64,000 bases of DNA from an uncultured Prevotella sp. (GCF_946404925.1 NZ_CAMJFM010000012.1:1-64000), one strand, 5' to 3'; counted from the first letter of the stretch, positions 36,698 through 44,660 are shown. Notes: generated by a model not told the origin, from the sequence alone. Numbers and translations are program-made.

Positions 36698-38017
36698 ATG
36701 GTTATACAGAGAGACCAATATGTAAATGAGTTGCTAAGTAAGCGATGGAATGGTAAAGTCAAGATTATCACAGGTATACGACGTTGTGGTAAGTCTTTCT
36801 TACTTTCTACCCTCTACAAAGGTTATTTGCTGAAAGAGGGTGTGGAAAATGACTGCTTTGTGGAGTTGGCATTGGACAAAAAGGCAAACCTGAAATACAG
36901 GAATCCTAATGAGCTTTATGACTATGTACTACGTAAGACGCAGAATGCGGATAAACGTTATTATGTGTTCATAGACGAAATACAGCTGTCGTACAAAGTA
37001 AAGAATGAGGATATAGACGAGAAACTGGTTCCTGAAGAAGACCGCGACATGCTTTACACCACATTCTACGATATCTTAAACGACTTGATGGGGCGTAGTA
37101 ATCTAGATATATATGTAACAGGGTCGAACAGCAAGATGTTGTCAAAGGACATTGTTACTAACTTCCGTGACCGTGGTTCAGAGATAAAGGTTTATCCACT
37201 TTCGTTTAAAGAGTATTACGCTATTTCTGAAATGGAGAAGGCTGATGCTTTAGAAGAGTTCCTTACTTACGGTGGCATGCCGTTGGCGGTGTTGGAGAAA
37301 GAAGAAACGGAGAAACGAAAGTATCTGAAGGGATTACACAAGAGAGTTTACATGAAGGATATCGTTGAGCGATACAAGCTTAAGGACGATGAAGTACTTG
37401 GGGCTTTGATAGATGCGTTGTCGTCTGCGGTGGGTTCGCTTACAAACCCGCATAATCTGGCAAATGCAGCGGGTTCGTTGATGAAACGTAATACATCAGA
37501 TCATACTATCAAGAACTACTTGGATTATCTGGAGGATGCTTATCTGTTTGTTAGTGCACAACGTTACGATATTAAAGGGAAGAAGTATTTCGAAAACACG
37601 CTGAAATATTATTCGATTGATACCGGACTAAGGAATGCCAAACTTAATTTCCGCCAACAAGAGAGGTCGCACTTGATGGAGAACATTATTTTTGTAGAAC
37701 TCATTCGTAGGGGATTTAATGTTGACGTAGGTGTGGTAGAAGTAACTGTTGTGAAAGAAGGTAAGAAGCAACAGTCGCAATACGAAATAGATTTTATTGT
37801 TAATACTGGTCATGACAAGGTTTATATTCAGTCGGCTCTTAATGTTGATACCGATGCGAAGAAAAAGCAGGAAACCTTCTCGTTAAAGAATTCGGGTGAT
37901 TCCTTCCGTAAGATTGTGATACTCGATGGTAATGCAAAGCCTTGGACCGACGAGGATGGCATCATATACGTTGGAGTGATTCCATTCCTTTTGGAAGAGG
38001 TTGGTAATATAATCTGA
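36698..38017 (+). CDS. AAA-14/DUF4143 ATPase
   Basis: 439 residues. The N-terminal P-loop domain has GIRRCGKSF (Walker A, about 26-34), YYVFIDEIQ (Walker B, about 87-95) and sensor VTGSNSKML. A C-terminal DUF4143 domain follows (YLEDAYLFVSAQRYDIKGKK, YYSIDTGLRNAKLNF, ENIIFVELIRRGF) with a nuclease-like strand set around EIDFIVN. The family is very common in Bacteroidota and other anaerobes, and its role is not settled. It stands alone between two terminators, with the inverted repeat at its 5' end. Codon use (many A/T third positions) differs from the lipoprotein genes, which suggests separate acquisition. Confidence 0.85.
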   Translation: MVIQRDQYVNELLSKRWNGKVKIITGIRRCGKSFLLSTLYKGYLLKEGVENDCFVELALDKKANLKYRNPNELYDYVLRKTQNADKRYYVFIDEIQLSYKVKNEDIDEKLVPEEDRDMLYTTFYDILNDLMGRSNLDIYVTGSNSKMLSKDIVTNFRDRGSEIKVYPLSFKEYYAISEMEKADALEEFLTYGGMPLAVLEKEETEKRKYLKGLHKRVYMKDIVERYKLKDDEVLGALIDALSSAVGSLTNPHNLANAAGSLMKRNTSDHTIKNYLDYLEDAYLFVSAQRYDIKGKKYFENTLKYYSIDTGLRNAKLNFRQQERSHLMENIIFVELIRRGFNVDVGVVEVTVVKEGKKQQSQYEIDFIVNTGHDKVYIQSALNVDTDAKKKQETFSLKNSGDSFRKIVILDGNAKPWTDEDGIIYVGVIPFLLEEVGNII

Positions 38018-38047
38018 TTCCTACTGTGTATCAAATTGTAGAATAAT

Positions 38048-38083
38048 AAGGGCACGTATTTTTGATGTACGTGCCCTTTTTTT
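38048..38083 (+). terminator. Terminator of the ATPase gene
   Basis: Stem AAGGGCACGTA/TACGTGCCCTT with a 9-base loop and a T run. The core matches the hairpin at 29954. Confidence 0.85.
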
Positions 38084-38118
38084 GTGGTCTTGTTTTAATT
38101 GTAAAATAAACCCTCAAC

Positions 38119-38156
38119 TTTCAAAATATGCAATAATTGTTTCAAAATATGCAAAA
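38119..38156 (+). promoter_or_regulatory. 21-bp direct-repeat element, copy 6 (38266 lipoprotein)
   Basis: Units at 38119 and 38140; 23 bp to the CTTG -33 box at 38180. Confidence 0.75.
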
Positions 38157-38179
38157 CCTTTATGTGAGGGACATTTTTG

Positions 38180-38211
38180 CTTGGTAATTTGGAGATTATT
38201 TTCTATTTTTG
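38180..38211 (+). promoter_or_regulatory. Promoter of the 38266 lipoprotein gene
   Basis: CTTG, 20 bp, TATTTTTG. The spacer between the direct-repeat element and -33 also resembles that of copy 8. Confidence 0.7.
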
Positions 38212-38235
38212 CAGCAAAGCAGCGAAACAATATTA

Positions 38236-38334
38236 CCGATAATAATAACTTAAAACAATCTGATAATGAGAAGAATGAGAAAATGGATGATGGCCGCCAT
38301 CCTCGTTTGCGGCGCAAATGTGCTGACATCGTGC
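38236..38334 (+). repeat. Leader plus signal-peptide cassette, 38266 copy
   Basis: From CCGATAATAAT through the leader to codons for RRMRKWMMAAILVCG and lipobox LTSC. The first 33 bp are identical to 26484-26516. Confidence 0.85.
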
Positions 38335-39105
38335 AGCCAGAGTGATACACCCGTTAATCCGGATGAGTATATGGTAACGCTTGAGGATGCCCTGAATGAC
38401 GGGACTTTAGTGGCTTTTACTTTCAACCTGGATGGCGAAGACTTCTACGTGGTGTTTGTGAGAGTGGGCGACACCTACGAACTGCTGGACATTGACAAGA
38501 TAGGTGCCCTGACCCGTGCAGACGAACCGACAATCTCAGAAAATGACTGTGAATTCACGATGGAACACGACAAGGCTAACAATCTGCTGACGTTCACGGT
38601 GAAAGAGAAAAAGACAGGCGACCTGATACTGACCGCCATCTTCGACATCAAACAGAGCATCTTCGAAGTGATACCGGGCAACTCACAGTTCAAGGTGACA
38701 GGCTTTAAGATGAAGGTATCTGACGTTGAGATAACCCAAATGCTGAAGGAAAACGAAGGAGATGTAACTCTGGCCGACGCCCTGGTGAAAGGAGCCAAGA
38801 TTGAGATAGTGTACAAGTGGATGGATGGCACAACCACCTTTACCTTCACAAATGAGGGTGGAACGTACTCATGTCAGGTGACTGGTGCTGAGAAAGAATA
38901 TTTCAAGGGTAGTCTGAACTATGAGGGCGGAACACTCACTTTCAGAGCAGACCACTTGTTTGACAGAGAAAGTAATTTCGCCGTCAAATTCAACGTATTG
39001 AATAACACCTTTAAGTATTGGACTATCCACAATGATGTTTACGAGTCGCATACCATCAGCATAAACGGCACCGACATCACGAAGACACTGAAGGAAGAGA
39101 GATAA
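38266..39105 (+). CDS. Lipoprotein with two related domains, unknown function
   Basis: 279 residues, lipobox LTSC (Cys23) followed by SQSDTP. Two domains of about 120 residues begin alike: VTLEDALNDGTLVAFTFNLD near residue 37 and VTLADALVKGAKIEIVYKW near residue 166. Both continue with beta-strand stretches ending in F/Y-rich sequence. No enzyme motif is visible; a ligand-binding or structural surface role is possible. The phosphoglycerate-mutase gene follows after 32 bp, so both are probably driven by the same promoter and direct-repeat element. Confidence 0.7.
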   Translation: MRRMRKWMMAAILVCGANVLTSCSQSDTPVNPDEYMVTLEDALNDGTLVAFTFNLDGEDFYVVFVRVGDTYELLDIDKIGALTRADEPTISENDCEFTMEHDKANNLLTFTVKEKKTGDLILTAIFDIKQSIFEVIPGNSQFKVTGFKMKVSDVEITQMLKENEGDVTLADALVKGAKIEIVYKWMDGTTTFTFTNEGGTYSCQVTGAEKEYFKGSLNYEGGTLTFRADHLFDRESNFAVKFNVLNNTFKYWTIHNDVYESHTISINGTDITKTLKEER

Positions 39106-39122
39106 GTTGAAGAAGGGACAAT

Positions 39123-39206
39123 AAAAACAATCAGATAATGAAAAGAATGGTGCAATGGATGATAGCCGCCATCCTTGTTTGTGGCGTGACGATGTTCACT
39201 GCTTGT
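39123..39206 (+). repeat. Leader plus signal-peptide cassette, phosphoglycerate-mutase copy
   Basis: A shortened leader AAAAACAATCAGATAATG, then codons for [19 protein letters not shown] and TAC. Nucleotides around TGGATGATAGCCGCCATCC differ from the common form by single bases. Confidence 0.8.
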
Positions 39207-40781
39207 ACGACGAACATCGATAACCCGGGGACGAAGGCCGACGATCATGGCAAGAAGGCATTGCTGATTATTCTGGATGGTTGGGGTATCGGCGATAAGA
39301 GTCAGGGCGACGTGATAACGCAGACTGCCACACCTTACATAGACTACCTAAAGACCAACTATCCCAACTCGGAGCTACAGGCTTCGGGTGGGTACGTTGG
39401 TCTGCCAGACGGACAGATGGGTAACTCGGAGACGGGCCATCTGAACATTGGCGCCGGGCGTATCGTGTATCAGGACCTGGTAAAGATAAACCTTGCCTGT
39501 GCCGACAACTCCATCCTGGAGAACCCGGAAATCAAGACGGCCTACAGTTATGCCAAGTCTACCGGTAAGAATCTGCACTTGATGGGCCTGACCTCTACCG
39601 GCGGCATTCACTCATCGCTGGACCACCTGCTGAAGCTCATTGACATCGCGCAGGTGTATGACATCCCGAACTGCTACGTACATTGCTTCATGGACGGTCG
39701 TGATACCGATCCGAGGGCGGGCAAGGGGTTCATTGCCGACGTGCAGCGGCATATGGACGAGACGGGCACGGGCGGCATCGCATCGGTCATCGGCCGTTAC
39801 TACGCCATGGACCGCGACAAAAACTGGGACCGCATCAAGCTGGCTTACGACCTCATTGTGAACGGCAAGGGCCGCGAGGTGAACGACATGGTGGAGGGGG
39901 TACAGTCGTGCTACGACAGCCATAGCGAGGAGCATAAGAACACCGACGAGTTCATGGAGCCGCTAGTCAACGGCAACATCGATGGTCGCATCCGCGAGGG
40001 CGACGTGGTCATCTATTTCAATTTCCGCAGCGACCGCGCCAAGGAACTGACTACAGTGCTTACGCAGCAGGACATGCCAGAGCAGGGCATGACAACCATT
40101 CCCAATCTGCAGTACTACTGCATGACGCCCTACGACGACAGCTTTACAGGTGTACACATCCTGTTTCCCAAGGACAACCTGAATAATACCCTGGGCGAAT
40201 ACATCGCCAGCAAGGGACTGAAGCAGCTGCACATCGCCGAGACCGAGAAATACGCGCACGTCACCTCGTTCATCAATGGCGGGCGCGAGGAGCCGTTCCC
40301 CGGCGAAGACCGCATCCTGGTGGCCTCGCCCAAGGTGGCCACCTACGACCTGAAGCCCGAGATGTCGGCTATCGAGGTGAAGGATAAGCTGGTGGAGGCT
40401 CTCAAGGCCGACAAGTACGACTGGATAGTAGTAAATTTTGCTAATGCCGACATGGTGGGGCACACGGGTGTATATACCGCCATCGAACAGGCTGTGAAGA
40501 CCATCGACCTGTGTCTGAACGAGGTGGTGGAGACAGCCAAGGCGATGGGGTATGAGACTATCATCACCGCCGACCACGGAAATGCCGACCATGCTATCAA
40601 TGCCGATGGCACGCCCAACACCACGCATTCTACCAACCCCGTTCCCTTTATCTACGTGACTACGAACAAGAGTGCGAGGGTGCAGAATGGCAAACTGGCC
40701 GACGTAGCCCCCTCCGTCCTCTACATCATGGGTATGAAACAACCAAGTGAAATGACTGGCAAGTGCCTGATTAAGGAATAA
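39138..40781 (+). CDS. gpmI: Cofactor-independent phosphoglycerate mutase with a lipoprotein signal peptide
   Basis: 547 residues. From residue 39 on this is a complete Gpm[11 protein letters not shown] (metal Asp47), [17 protein letters not shown] with the phospho-acceptor Ser97 (the 50-residue spacing from Asp47 is the usual one), [45 protein letters not shown] and ADHGNADHA. GpmI converts 3- to 2-phosphoglycerate in glycolysis and normally has no signal. Here a lipobox FTAC (Cys23) and TTNIDNPGT precede it, encoded by the cassette shared with its neighbours. No in-frame ATG or GTG lies between the lipobox and the catalytic domain, so a cytosolic form would need an unusual start. Either the enzyme is exported as a lipoprotein with another role, or this is a secondary, recently fused copy. 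Confidence 0.9.
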   Translation: MKRMVQWMIAAILVCGVTMFTACTTNIDNPGTKADDHGKKALLIILDGWGIGDKSQGDVITQTATPYIDYLKTNYPNSELQASGGYVGLPDGQMGNSETGHLNIGAGRIVYQDLVKINLACADNSILENPEIKTAYSYAKSTGKNLHLMGLTSTGGIHSSLDHLLKLIDIAQVYDIPNCYVHCFMDGRDTDPRAGKGFIADVQRHMDETGTGGIASVIGRYYAMDRDKNWDRIKLAYDLIVNGKGREVNDMVEGVQSCYDSHSEEHKNTDEFMEPLVNGNIDGRIREGDVVIYFNFRSDRAKELTTVLTQQDMPEQGMTTIPNLQYYCMTPYDDSFTGVHILFPKDNLNNTLGEYIASKGLKQLHIAETEKYAHVTSFINGGREEPFPGEDRILVASPKVATYDLKPEMSAIEVKDKLVEALKADKYDWIVVNFANADMVGHTGVYTAIEQAVKTIDLCLNEVVETAKAMGYETIITADHGNADHAINADGTPNTTHSTNPVPFIYVTTNKSARVQNGKLADVAPSVLYIMGMKQPSEMTGKCLIKE

Positions 40782-40801
40782 TCTATTTTTTGTGCTTTGA
40801 C

Positions 40802-40839
40802 TTTCAAAATATGCAATAATTGTTTCAAAATATGCAAAA
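40802..40839 (+). promoter_or_regulatory. 21-bp direct-repeat element, copy 7 (cupin operon)
   Basis: Units at 40802 and 40823; 24 bp to the TTTG -33 box at 40864. Confidence 0.75.
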
Positions 40840-40863
40840 TCTGCATGTTTTTGGCATTCGGGC

Positions 40864-40894
40864 TTTGTTGTTTTATGATTTTTGTCTATCTTTG
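40864..40894 (+). promoter_or_regulatory. Promoter of the cupin lipoprotein gene
   Basis: TTTG, 19 bp, TATCTTTG, then 34 bp to the ATG. Confidence 0.7.
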
Positions 40895-40915
40895 CCCCCA
40901 GAATCTAATTTTATT

Positions 40916-41009
40916 AACTTAAAACAATATGACAACAAAAAGAATTATGCATTGGATGATGACCGCCACCTTGATTTGCGGCATAGCAACAGTATCATTA
41001 ACCGCTTGT
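40916..41009 (+). repeat. Leader plus signal-peptide cassette, cupin copy (diverged)
   Basis: AACTTAAAACAATATG, where the leader runs straight into the ATG, then WMMTATLICG and lipobox LTAC. It is the most diverged signal of the set. Confidence 0.75.
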
Positions 41010-41408
41010 ACTCAGGCTCAGGCACAGAAAGACAACCCCGTACAGAAGGTTGAATCAACCGAACTGATACGCACCAGCCAGAGCTGGGATGGCGTAGAAC
41101 TGCCCGACTACCTGCAGGGTCGCCCCGAATTGGTAGCCGTAAAATATGTGTTCCCAGCCGGTCAGAAGTTAGGTTGGCACCACCATCCCGTGATGAACTA
41201 CGGCATCCTGGTACAGGGCGAGCTCACCATCATCGGCCAAGATGGTAAGGAGAAGGTGGTACACGAAGGCGAGCCTGTTGTTGAGATGGTAAACACCATC
41301 CACCACGGCGAGAACCGAGGCAACAAGCCCGTCATCCTCTATATGTTCTACCTCTCGCAGAAAGATCTGCCGCTGGCTGTTCAGCACCCAGAGATACCAT
41401 TGGAGTAG
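40929..41408 (+). CDS. Cupin-domain lipoprotein
   Basis: 159 residues, lipobox LTAC (Cys27), then TQAQAQKDNP. A single cupin barrel has the metal-ligand motif GWHHHPVMNYGILVQGELTI and a second motif with IHHGENRGNKPVILYMFYLS. ATG 40947 is an in-frame alternative start giving a signal like its neighbours. The reaction cannot be told; periplasmic cupins of this kind are often hypothetical. The DUF4421-like barrel gene follows after 17 bp, so both are probably on one transcript controlled by direct-repeat copy 7. Confidence 0.8.
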   Translation: MTTKRIMHWMMTATLICGIATVSLTACTQAQAQKDNPVQKVESTELIRTSQSWDGVELPDYLQGRPELVAVKYVFPAGQKLGWHHHPVMNYGILVQGELTIIGQDGKEKVVHEGEPVVEMVNTIHHGENRGNKPVILYMFYLSQKDLPLAVQHPEIPLE

Positions 41409-41425
41409 CGAGTTGCAACGAATCT

Positions 41426-42643
41426 ATGAATAAACGATATTTCGTATTTTTGCTATTAGCCTTTTCTGTAGCATTCAGCGCCACTGCACAAGAGAAAAGA
41501 AGTTTCTGGGATCATGGACTCGGCAAGTTCCTGAAGTCTACCGACGAGATGCTTGATCGTATGCAGGAAGAAGGCGTAGACACCAACTACATACGCAAAC
41601 CCAAGTTGAGCCGAATGGTCTATCTGGGAGCTTACGGCTATTTTCAGCAGCACGACATGACGTTCCCCGTGCTGGTCAACGATGCCGACATACCTCTCAC
41701 ACAGTACATGCCGCCGAACTTTGATGAAAAGAAATACATGAAGGCCGATATGCACACCTACCAGGCAGAGCTAGAGCTGGGCATAGACTGGCGTGGCATA
41801 TCAATAGAACTGCCCATACCTATACGCAACCGCTACAGCATGTCGTTCGGACTGGCCAAGAACGGCTCTGTTTGGGGCGCTCGCATACGATACAAGTCGC
41901 TAAAGAACATGGAGGGTGTTCTCGACAACGCGTATAATCTGGCTACAACGCAATGGATTAACAATGCAATAAACCACACCAGCGACCCAGCCGTCACCGC
42001 CGAGAGCACCATCCCTGCAGGTGCAATAGATCTTAAGATTTTCTATGTCGAGGGGTATTACGTGTTCAACAACAAGCGTTTCAGCCTGGCTGCGGGTGCT
42101 TACGGCGACATGGTGCAGAAACGCAGTGCTGGCAGCGTGTTTGTAATGGGTAATTACTACCAGAGCCGATTCGGAGCCAACGGTCTTTTCAACCACGACC
42201 GCGACATATTCTTCAACAAGAAGGTGTCTTTAGGCGCAGGATACGGCTATAACTGGGCCATCAACGGCGGAAAAGTGTGTATACACATGTCGGTAATACC
42301 GATGATTTCCATTTGGAACCACTTGTATCACTACAGCGAGGACTACAGTTCGTCATACGAATACGCCGGCACATCCGACGACCCTGTCGAAAGAGCTCAG
42401 CAGATAGAGACAGAGCGACAGCTTTGGAGCAACTACGACGCTCACTACTACGACGCGGTGGATAACGGTCGCAGCCGGTTTATGTTCAACTGCTACGGGC
42501 GCGTAGCCGTGAGCTATAGCTTCGACCGCTACCTGCTTAATTTCCTTGCTAACTATCGCCAATATCTGTACCGCAACAATGCCGACACCAAGATCAACAA
42601 CCGCGAGGCCGACGTACAGATTAACTTCGGAATGAGATTTTGA
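41426..42643 (+). CDS. DUF4421-like outer-membrane barrel protein
   Basis: 405 residues with a Sec signal ending FSATAQ (about residue 22). The mature part has many amphipathic strands (MVYLGAYGYFQQHDMTF, GISIELPIPIRN, KRFSLAAGAYGDMV) and ends with ADVQINFGMRF, a terminal-Phe barrel strand. The order of motifs fits the Bacteroidota DUF4421 family as I remember it. The function is unknown. It is convergent with the second AraC regulator; an AT-rich hairpin overlaps the end of that gene. Confidence 0.7.
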   Translation: MNKRYFVFLLLAFSVAFSATAQEKRSFWDHGLGKFLKSTDEMLDRMQEEGVDTNYIRKPKLSRMVYLGAYGYFQQHDMTFPVLVNDADIPLTQYMPPNFDEKKYMKADMHTYQAELELGIDWRGISIELPIPIRNRYSMSFGLAKNGSVWGARIRYKSLKNMEGVLDNAYNLATTQWINNAINHTSDPAVTAESTIPAGAIDLKIFYVEGYYVFNNKRFSLAAGAYGDMVQKRSAGSVFVMGNYYQSRFGANGLFNHDRDIFFNKKVSLGAGYGYNWAINGGKVCIHMSVIPMISIWNHLYHYSEDYSSSYEYAGTSDDPVERAQQIETERQLWSNYDAHYYDAVDNGRSRFMFNCYGRVAVSYSFDRYLLNFLANYRQYLYRNNADTKINNREADVQINFGMRF

Positions 42644-42654
42644 GGTAGTAGAAT

Positions 42655-42685
42655 AGAAAGAAAAACCTTACCTATTTTTCTTTCT
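42655..42685. terminator. Bidirectional AT-rich hairpin between the barrel and AraC genes
   Basis: Perfect 11-bp stem AGAAAGAAAAA/TTTTTCTTTCT with a 9-base loop. The right arm also encodes the last residues (KKKEK) of the AraC regulator. Confidence 0.55.
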
Positions 42686-43307
42686 TCTTAAACATATGGG
42701 AGATGCCGCTCAGGAAGTCATTCGGCGTGATGCCGAAAGCAAACTTAAATACCTTGTTGAATGCAGCGGTATCCCTGAAACCGCACTTGCCGGCGATATC
42801 GTTGATAGGTAAGTTGGGCTGCTCCATCAGTATCTTTGCAGCATATTCGGCTCGCAGCGAGTTGATATAGTCAAGCGTTCTGGCGGGTTCGGTATAGCGC
42901 GGCACTAGCTTACAGAACTCCTCATTGCTTACACCCATAAACTCAACCAGCGCATAGTGGTCGAAGTCGGGATTGGTAAAGGGGCGTTCCTTGTTCACAC
43001 GTGCATCCATCTTTACAAAGAAACTCTGTTCTTCGTCGTTCTGAACCTTGACGGGTGCCAGGATTTCATGGCCCACCGTGGCTCGGTAGTCGTCGAGTGC
43101 AGTAAGTATGCGTCGCAACTGCTCGTTTCGCTGACTGATAATCCTATTATAATGTAAGCCATAGCAGCCCAGCGCCACGAGCACTAATACAATAACAAGA
43201 AGTATCAGGATAATGTTGTTGGCCACAGCCAGAGTGTATCCGCTGGCATAGCAGAATGGTGTAGCTGTTAATATCATGATGGTGCTCAATACAAATCTTT
43301 TGTTCAT
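42672..43307 (-). CDS. Membrane-anchored AraC-family regulator
   Basis: 211 residues. A hydrophobic N-terminus (about 5-22) and a strong membrane helix (about 33-54, IILILLVIVLVLVALGCYGL) precede a short linker. A C-terminal AraC/XylS DNA-binding domain follows, with ALVEFMGVSNEEFCKL, INSLRAEYAAKILMEQPNLP and DIAGKCGFRDTAAFNKVFKF. There is no large sensor, so it may respond to a partner membrane protein. A complete 21-bp direct-repeat element lies upstream at the same spacing from -33 as in the lipoprotein genes. This makes autoregulation, and binding of this motif by this protein, a good hypothesis. Confidence 0.85.
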   Translation of the reverse strand: MNKRFVLSTIMILTATPFCYASGYTLAVANNIILILLVIVLVLVALGCYGLHYNRIISQRNEQLRRILTALDDYRATVGHEILAPVKVQNDEEQSFFVKMDARVNKERPFTNPDFDHYALVEFMGVSNEEFCKLVPRYTEPARTLDYINSLRAEYAAKILMEQPNLPINDIAGKCGFRDTAAFNKVFKFAFGITPNDFLSGISHMFKKKEK

Positions 43308-43338
43308 AAATCGTTTTAATTAAAATTAATATTTGCTG

Positions 43339-43370
43339 CAAATATAGACAAATTTTTCCAAATAAACAAG
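43339..43370 (-). promoter_or_regulatory. Promoter of the second AraC regulator
   Basis: CTTG, 20 bp, TATATTTG on the minus strand. Confidence 0.7.
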
Positions 43371-43393
43371 AAAAATTGCCCCTCACATGCAGA

Positions 43394-43431
43394 TTTTGCA
43401 TATTTTGAAACAAGTATTGCATATTTTGAAA
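43394..43431 (-). promoter_or_regulatory. 21-bp direct-repeat element, copy 8 (AraC regulator)
   Basis: Reverse-strand units at 43431-43415 and 43410-43394, period 21, 23 bp from the CTTG box. It is the only copy on the minus strand and points at the minus-strand regulator gene. Confidence 0.75.
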
Positions 43432-43441
43432 GTCAAGGCAC

Positions 43442-43475
43442 AAAAAAAGGCACGTATTCTCAAAAAATACGTGCC
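43442..43475 (-). terminator. Terminator downstream of the gene remnant
   Basis: Stem GGCACGTATT/AATACGTGCC followed on the minus strand by seven T. It has outlived the gene it served. Confidence 0.75.
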
Positions 43476-43490
43476 CTGATTTTTCTGTTC

Positions 43491-43550
43491 TTAATTCTTT
43501 TCAATCTGGTCGATGATGTCTTGAGCAGCATTAACTGCTTTTGAATGATA
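43491..43550 (-). pseudogene. 3' remnant of a paralogue of the sigma-factor partner gene
   Basis: The minus strand encodes YHSKAVNAAQDIIDQIEKN then TAA. It differs at two of 19 residues from the C-terminus of the membrane protein at 56729-57307 (YHSKAVNAAQDIIDEIEKD). Nothing of the upstream part remains; the adjacent bases belong to the promoter region of the DUF2975 genes. Confidence 0.8.
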
Positions 43551-43570
43551 TTCGTTACAGAAAGTTAAAT

Positions 43571-43674
43571 TTATCGTTTTTCGATAAAATTTTATTGAAA
43601 TTGTTTGGTGGATTCAAGAGTAATATATACTTTTGCATATCGATAATCGATAAATAACTAATTTAAAACGATAA
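43571..43674. promoter_or_regulatory. Cluster of TTATCG/CGATAA hexamers around the DUF2975 promoter
   Basis: TTATCG at 43571 and CGATAA at 43582, 43641, 43648 and 43669 flank the promoter. The first two form a small hairpin. They are candidate sites for the XRE protein of this operon. Confidence 0.55.
43604..43635 (+). promoter_or_regulatory. Promoter of the DUF2975/XRE operon
   Basis: TTTG, 20 bp, TACTTTTG, a full consensus match, 40 bp before the ATG. The 43308-43675 gap holds this promoter, the hexamers, the remnant, a terminator and direct-repeat copy 8. Confidence 0.75.
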
Positions 43675-43675
43675 A

Positions 43676-44167
43676 ATGAATATGAAATCAACAAAACTTT
43701 CCCAATTATTTGTAGGCAACGTGGCTACATTAATCTTTCTGCTAATACTGGCAGCTATTGTAACCTGTTTAATGGTGGGCGACGTGAACGGAATGCAGTC
43801 GGCTACCACCAACTACGACTATTATCTAAACGCGATAAATCTGATTGATAACATAGCGCGTACATACTTCTTCAGTTGTTTCTTATTGATGGCATACCTT
43901 GTTTATATAAAAAAGCAATACTCCAAGTGGGGCGTAAGGCTGTTTTATTTCATTGGAGCATCAGTCCTGATATATTATGCATTTGCAGGAGCATATATCG
44001 ATTATGTATTTAAGCACGTTGAGCCAGAGTTCATAGACAAATATCAGAGGTTAGTTCATCACCTATACGCAGGACCTCTCTGCTATATCATAATCGGGTA
44101 CTTCTTTACTCCAAGAATGCTGAAGGATGCTCAGAAACTGCAGGAAGAGCAGGAATTGACAATATAA
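43676..44167 (+). CDS. DUF2975-like membrane protein 1
   Basis: 163 residues, four membrane segments (about 14-34, 60-80, 94-116 and 138-154), ending QKLQEEQELTI. That tail also ends the next protein (LKLQEEQDLTI) and is typical of DUF2975 proteins, whose genes usually sit directly before a small XRE repressor, as here. The function is unknown; a membrane partner that controls the regulator is a common proposal. ATG 43682 is an alternative start. Confidence 0.7.
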   Translation: MNMKSTKLSQLFVGNVATLIFLLILAAIVTCLMVGDVNGMQSATTNYDYYLNAINLIDNIARTYFFSCFLLMAYLVYIKKQYSKWGVRLFYFIGASVLIYYAFAGAYIDYVFKHVEPEFIDKYQRLVHHLYAGPLCYIIIGYFFTPRMLKDAQKLQEEQELTI

Positions 44168-44188
44168 TAAATAGGTAAAAATAGAATT

Positions 44189-44653
44189 ATGAAAAAGAGA
44201 CTGAATATTTTCTGTGTGTTGATGTTGCTGTTGATGGCAACAATGGTAGTGATGACCTTTGTAACTGGGGCCGACGCCTTTCAGGAAGGATGGGAAAAAG
44301 GTCGCGAGGCCGATCCAGCCAACACTTGGGCCCATCTGCTTGAATTCTTTGCAGAAATGTTTGCCATTGTGGCTGCTTTGGTTTCGTTCCTCAGCTTTAT
44401 CCGCTTTATCCTAAACGTGAATCGCAACAAGGTGTTTGTGTGGGAGAATGTTAATCTGCTCCGCCTCACAGCTTGCGGACTGATGATTCTTGCGGTGGTA
44501 GCTGCTGGCGATGAGCTCTATACTGGCTGTGGCTTAGTTGAGGTATACGACCACTTTTTCGATGCATTCATCTTTGGCGTGTTTAATCTGATTATTTCCG
44601 AGGTATTCGCTATCGGACTTAAGTTGCAGGAAGAACAGGATTTAACCATTTAA
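44189..44653 (+). CDS. DUF2975-family membrane protein 2
   Basis: 154 residues with four membrane segments. The motifs VFVWENVNLLRLTACGLMIL and IISEVFAIGLKLQEEQDLTI are characteristic of DUF2975. It lies 21 bp after its paralogue and 7 bp before the XRE gene, so a tandem duplication inside an operon is likely. Confidence 0.8.
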   Translation: MKKRLNIFCVLMLLLMATMVVMTFVTGADAFQEGWEKGREADPANTWAHLLEFFAEMFAIVAALVSFLSFIRFILNVNRNKVFVWENVNLLRLTACGLMILAVVAAGDELYTGCGLVEVYDHFFDAFIFGVFNLIISEVFAIGLKLQEEQDLTI

Positions 44654-44660
44654 CAGGCCT

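Noticed and set aside
3595..43431. The 21-bp direct-repeat elements as ends of a mobile element (MITE or IS)
   Set aside because: They are direct rather than inverted repeats, show no target-site duplication that I can see, have no transposase nearby, and keep fixed distances to promoters.
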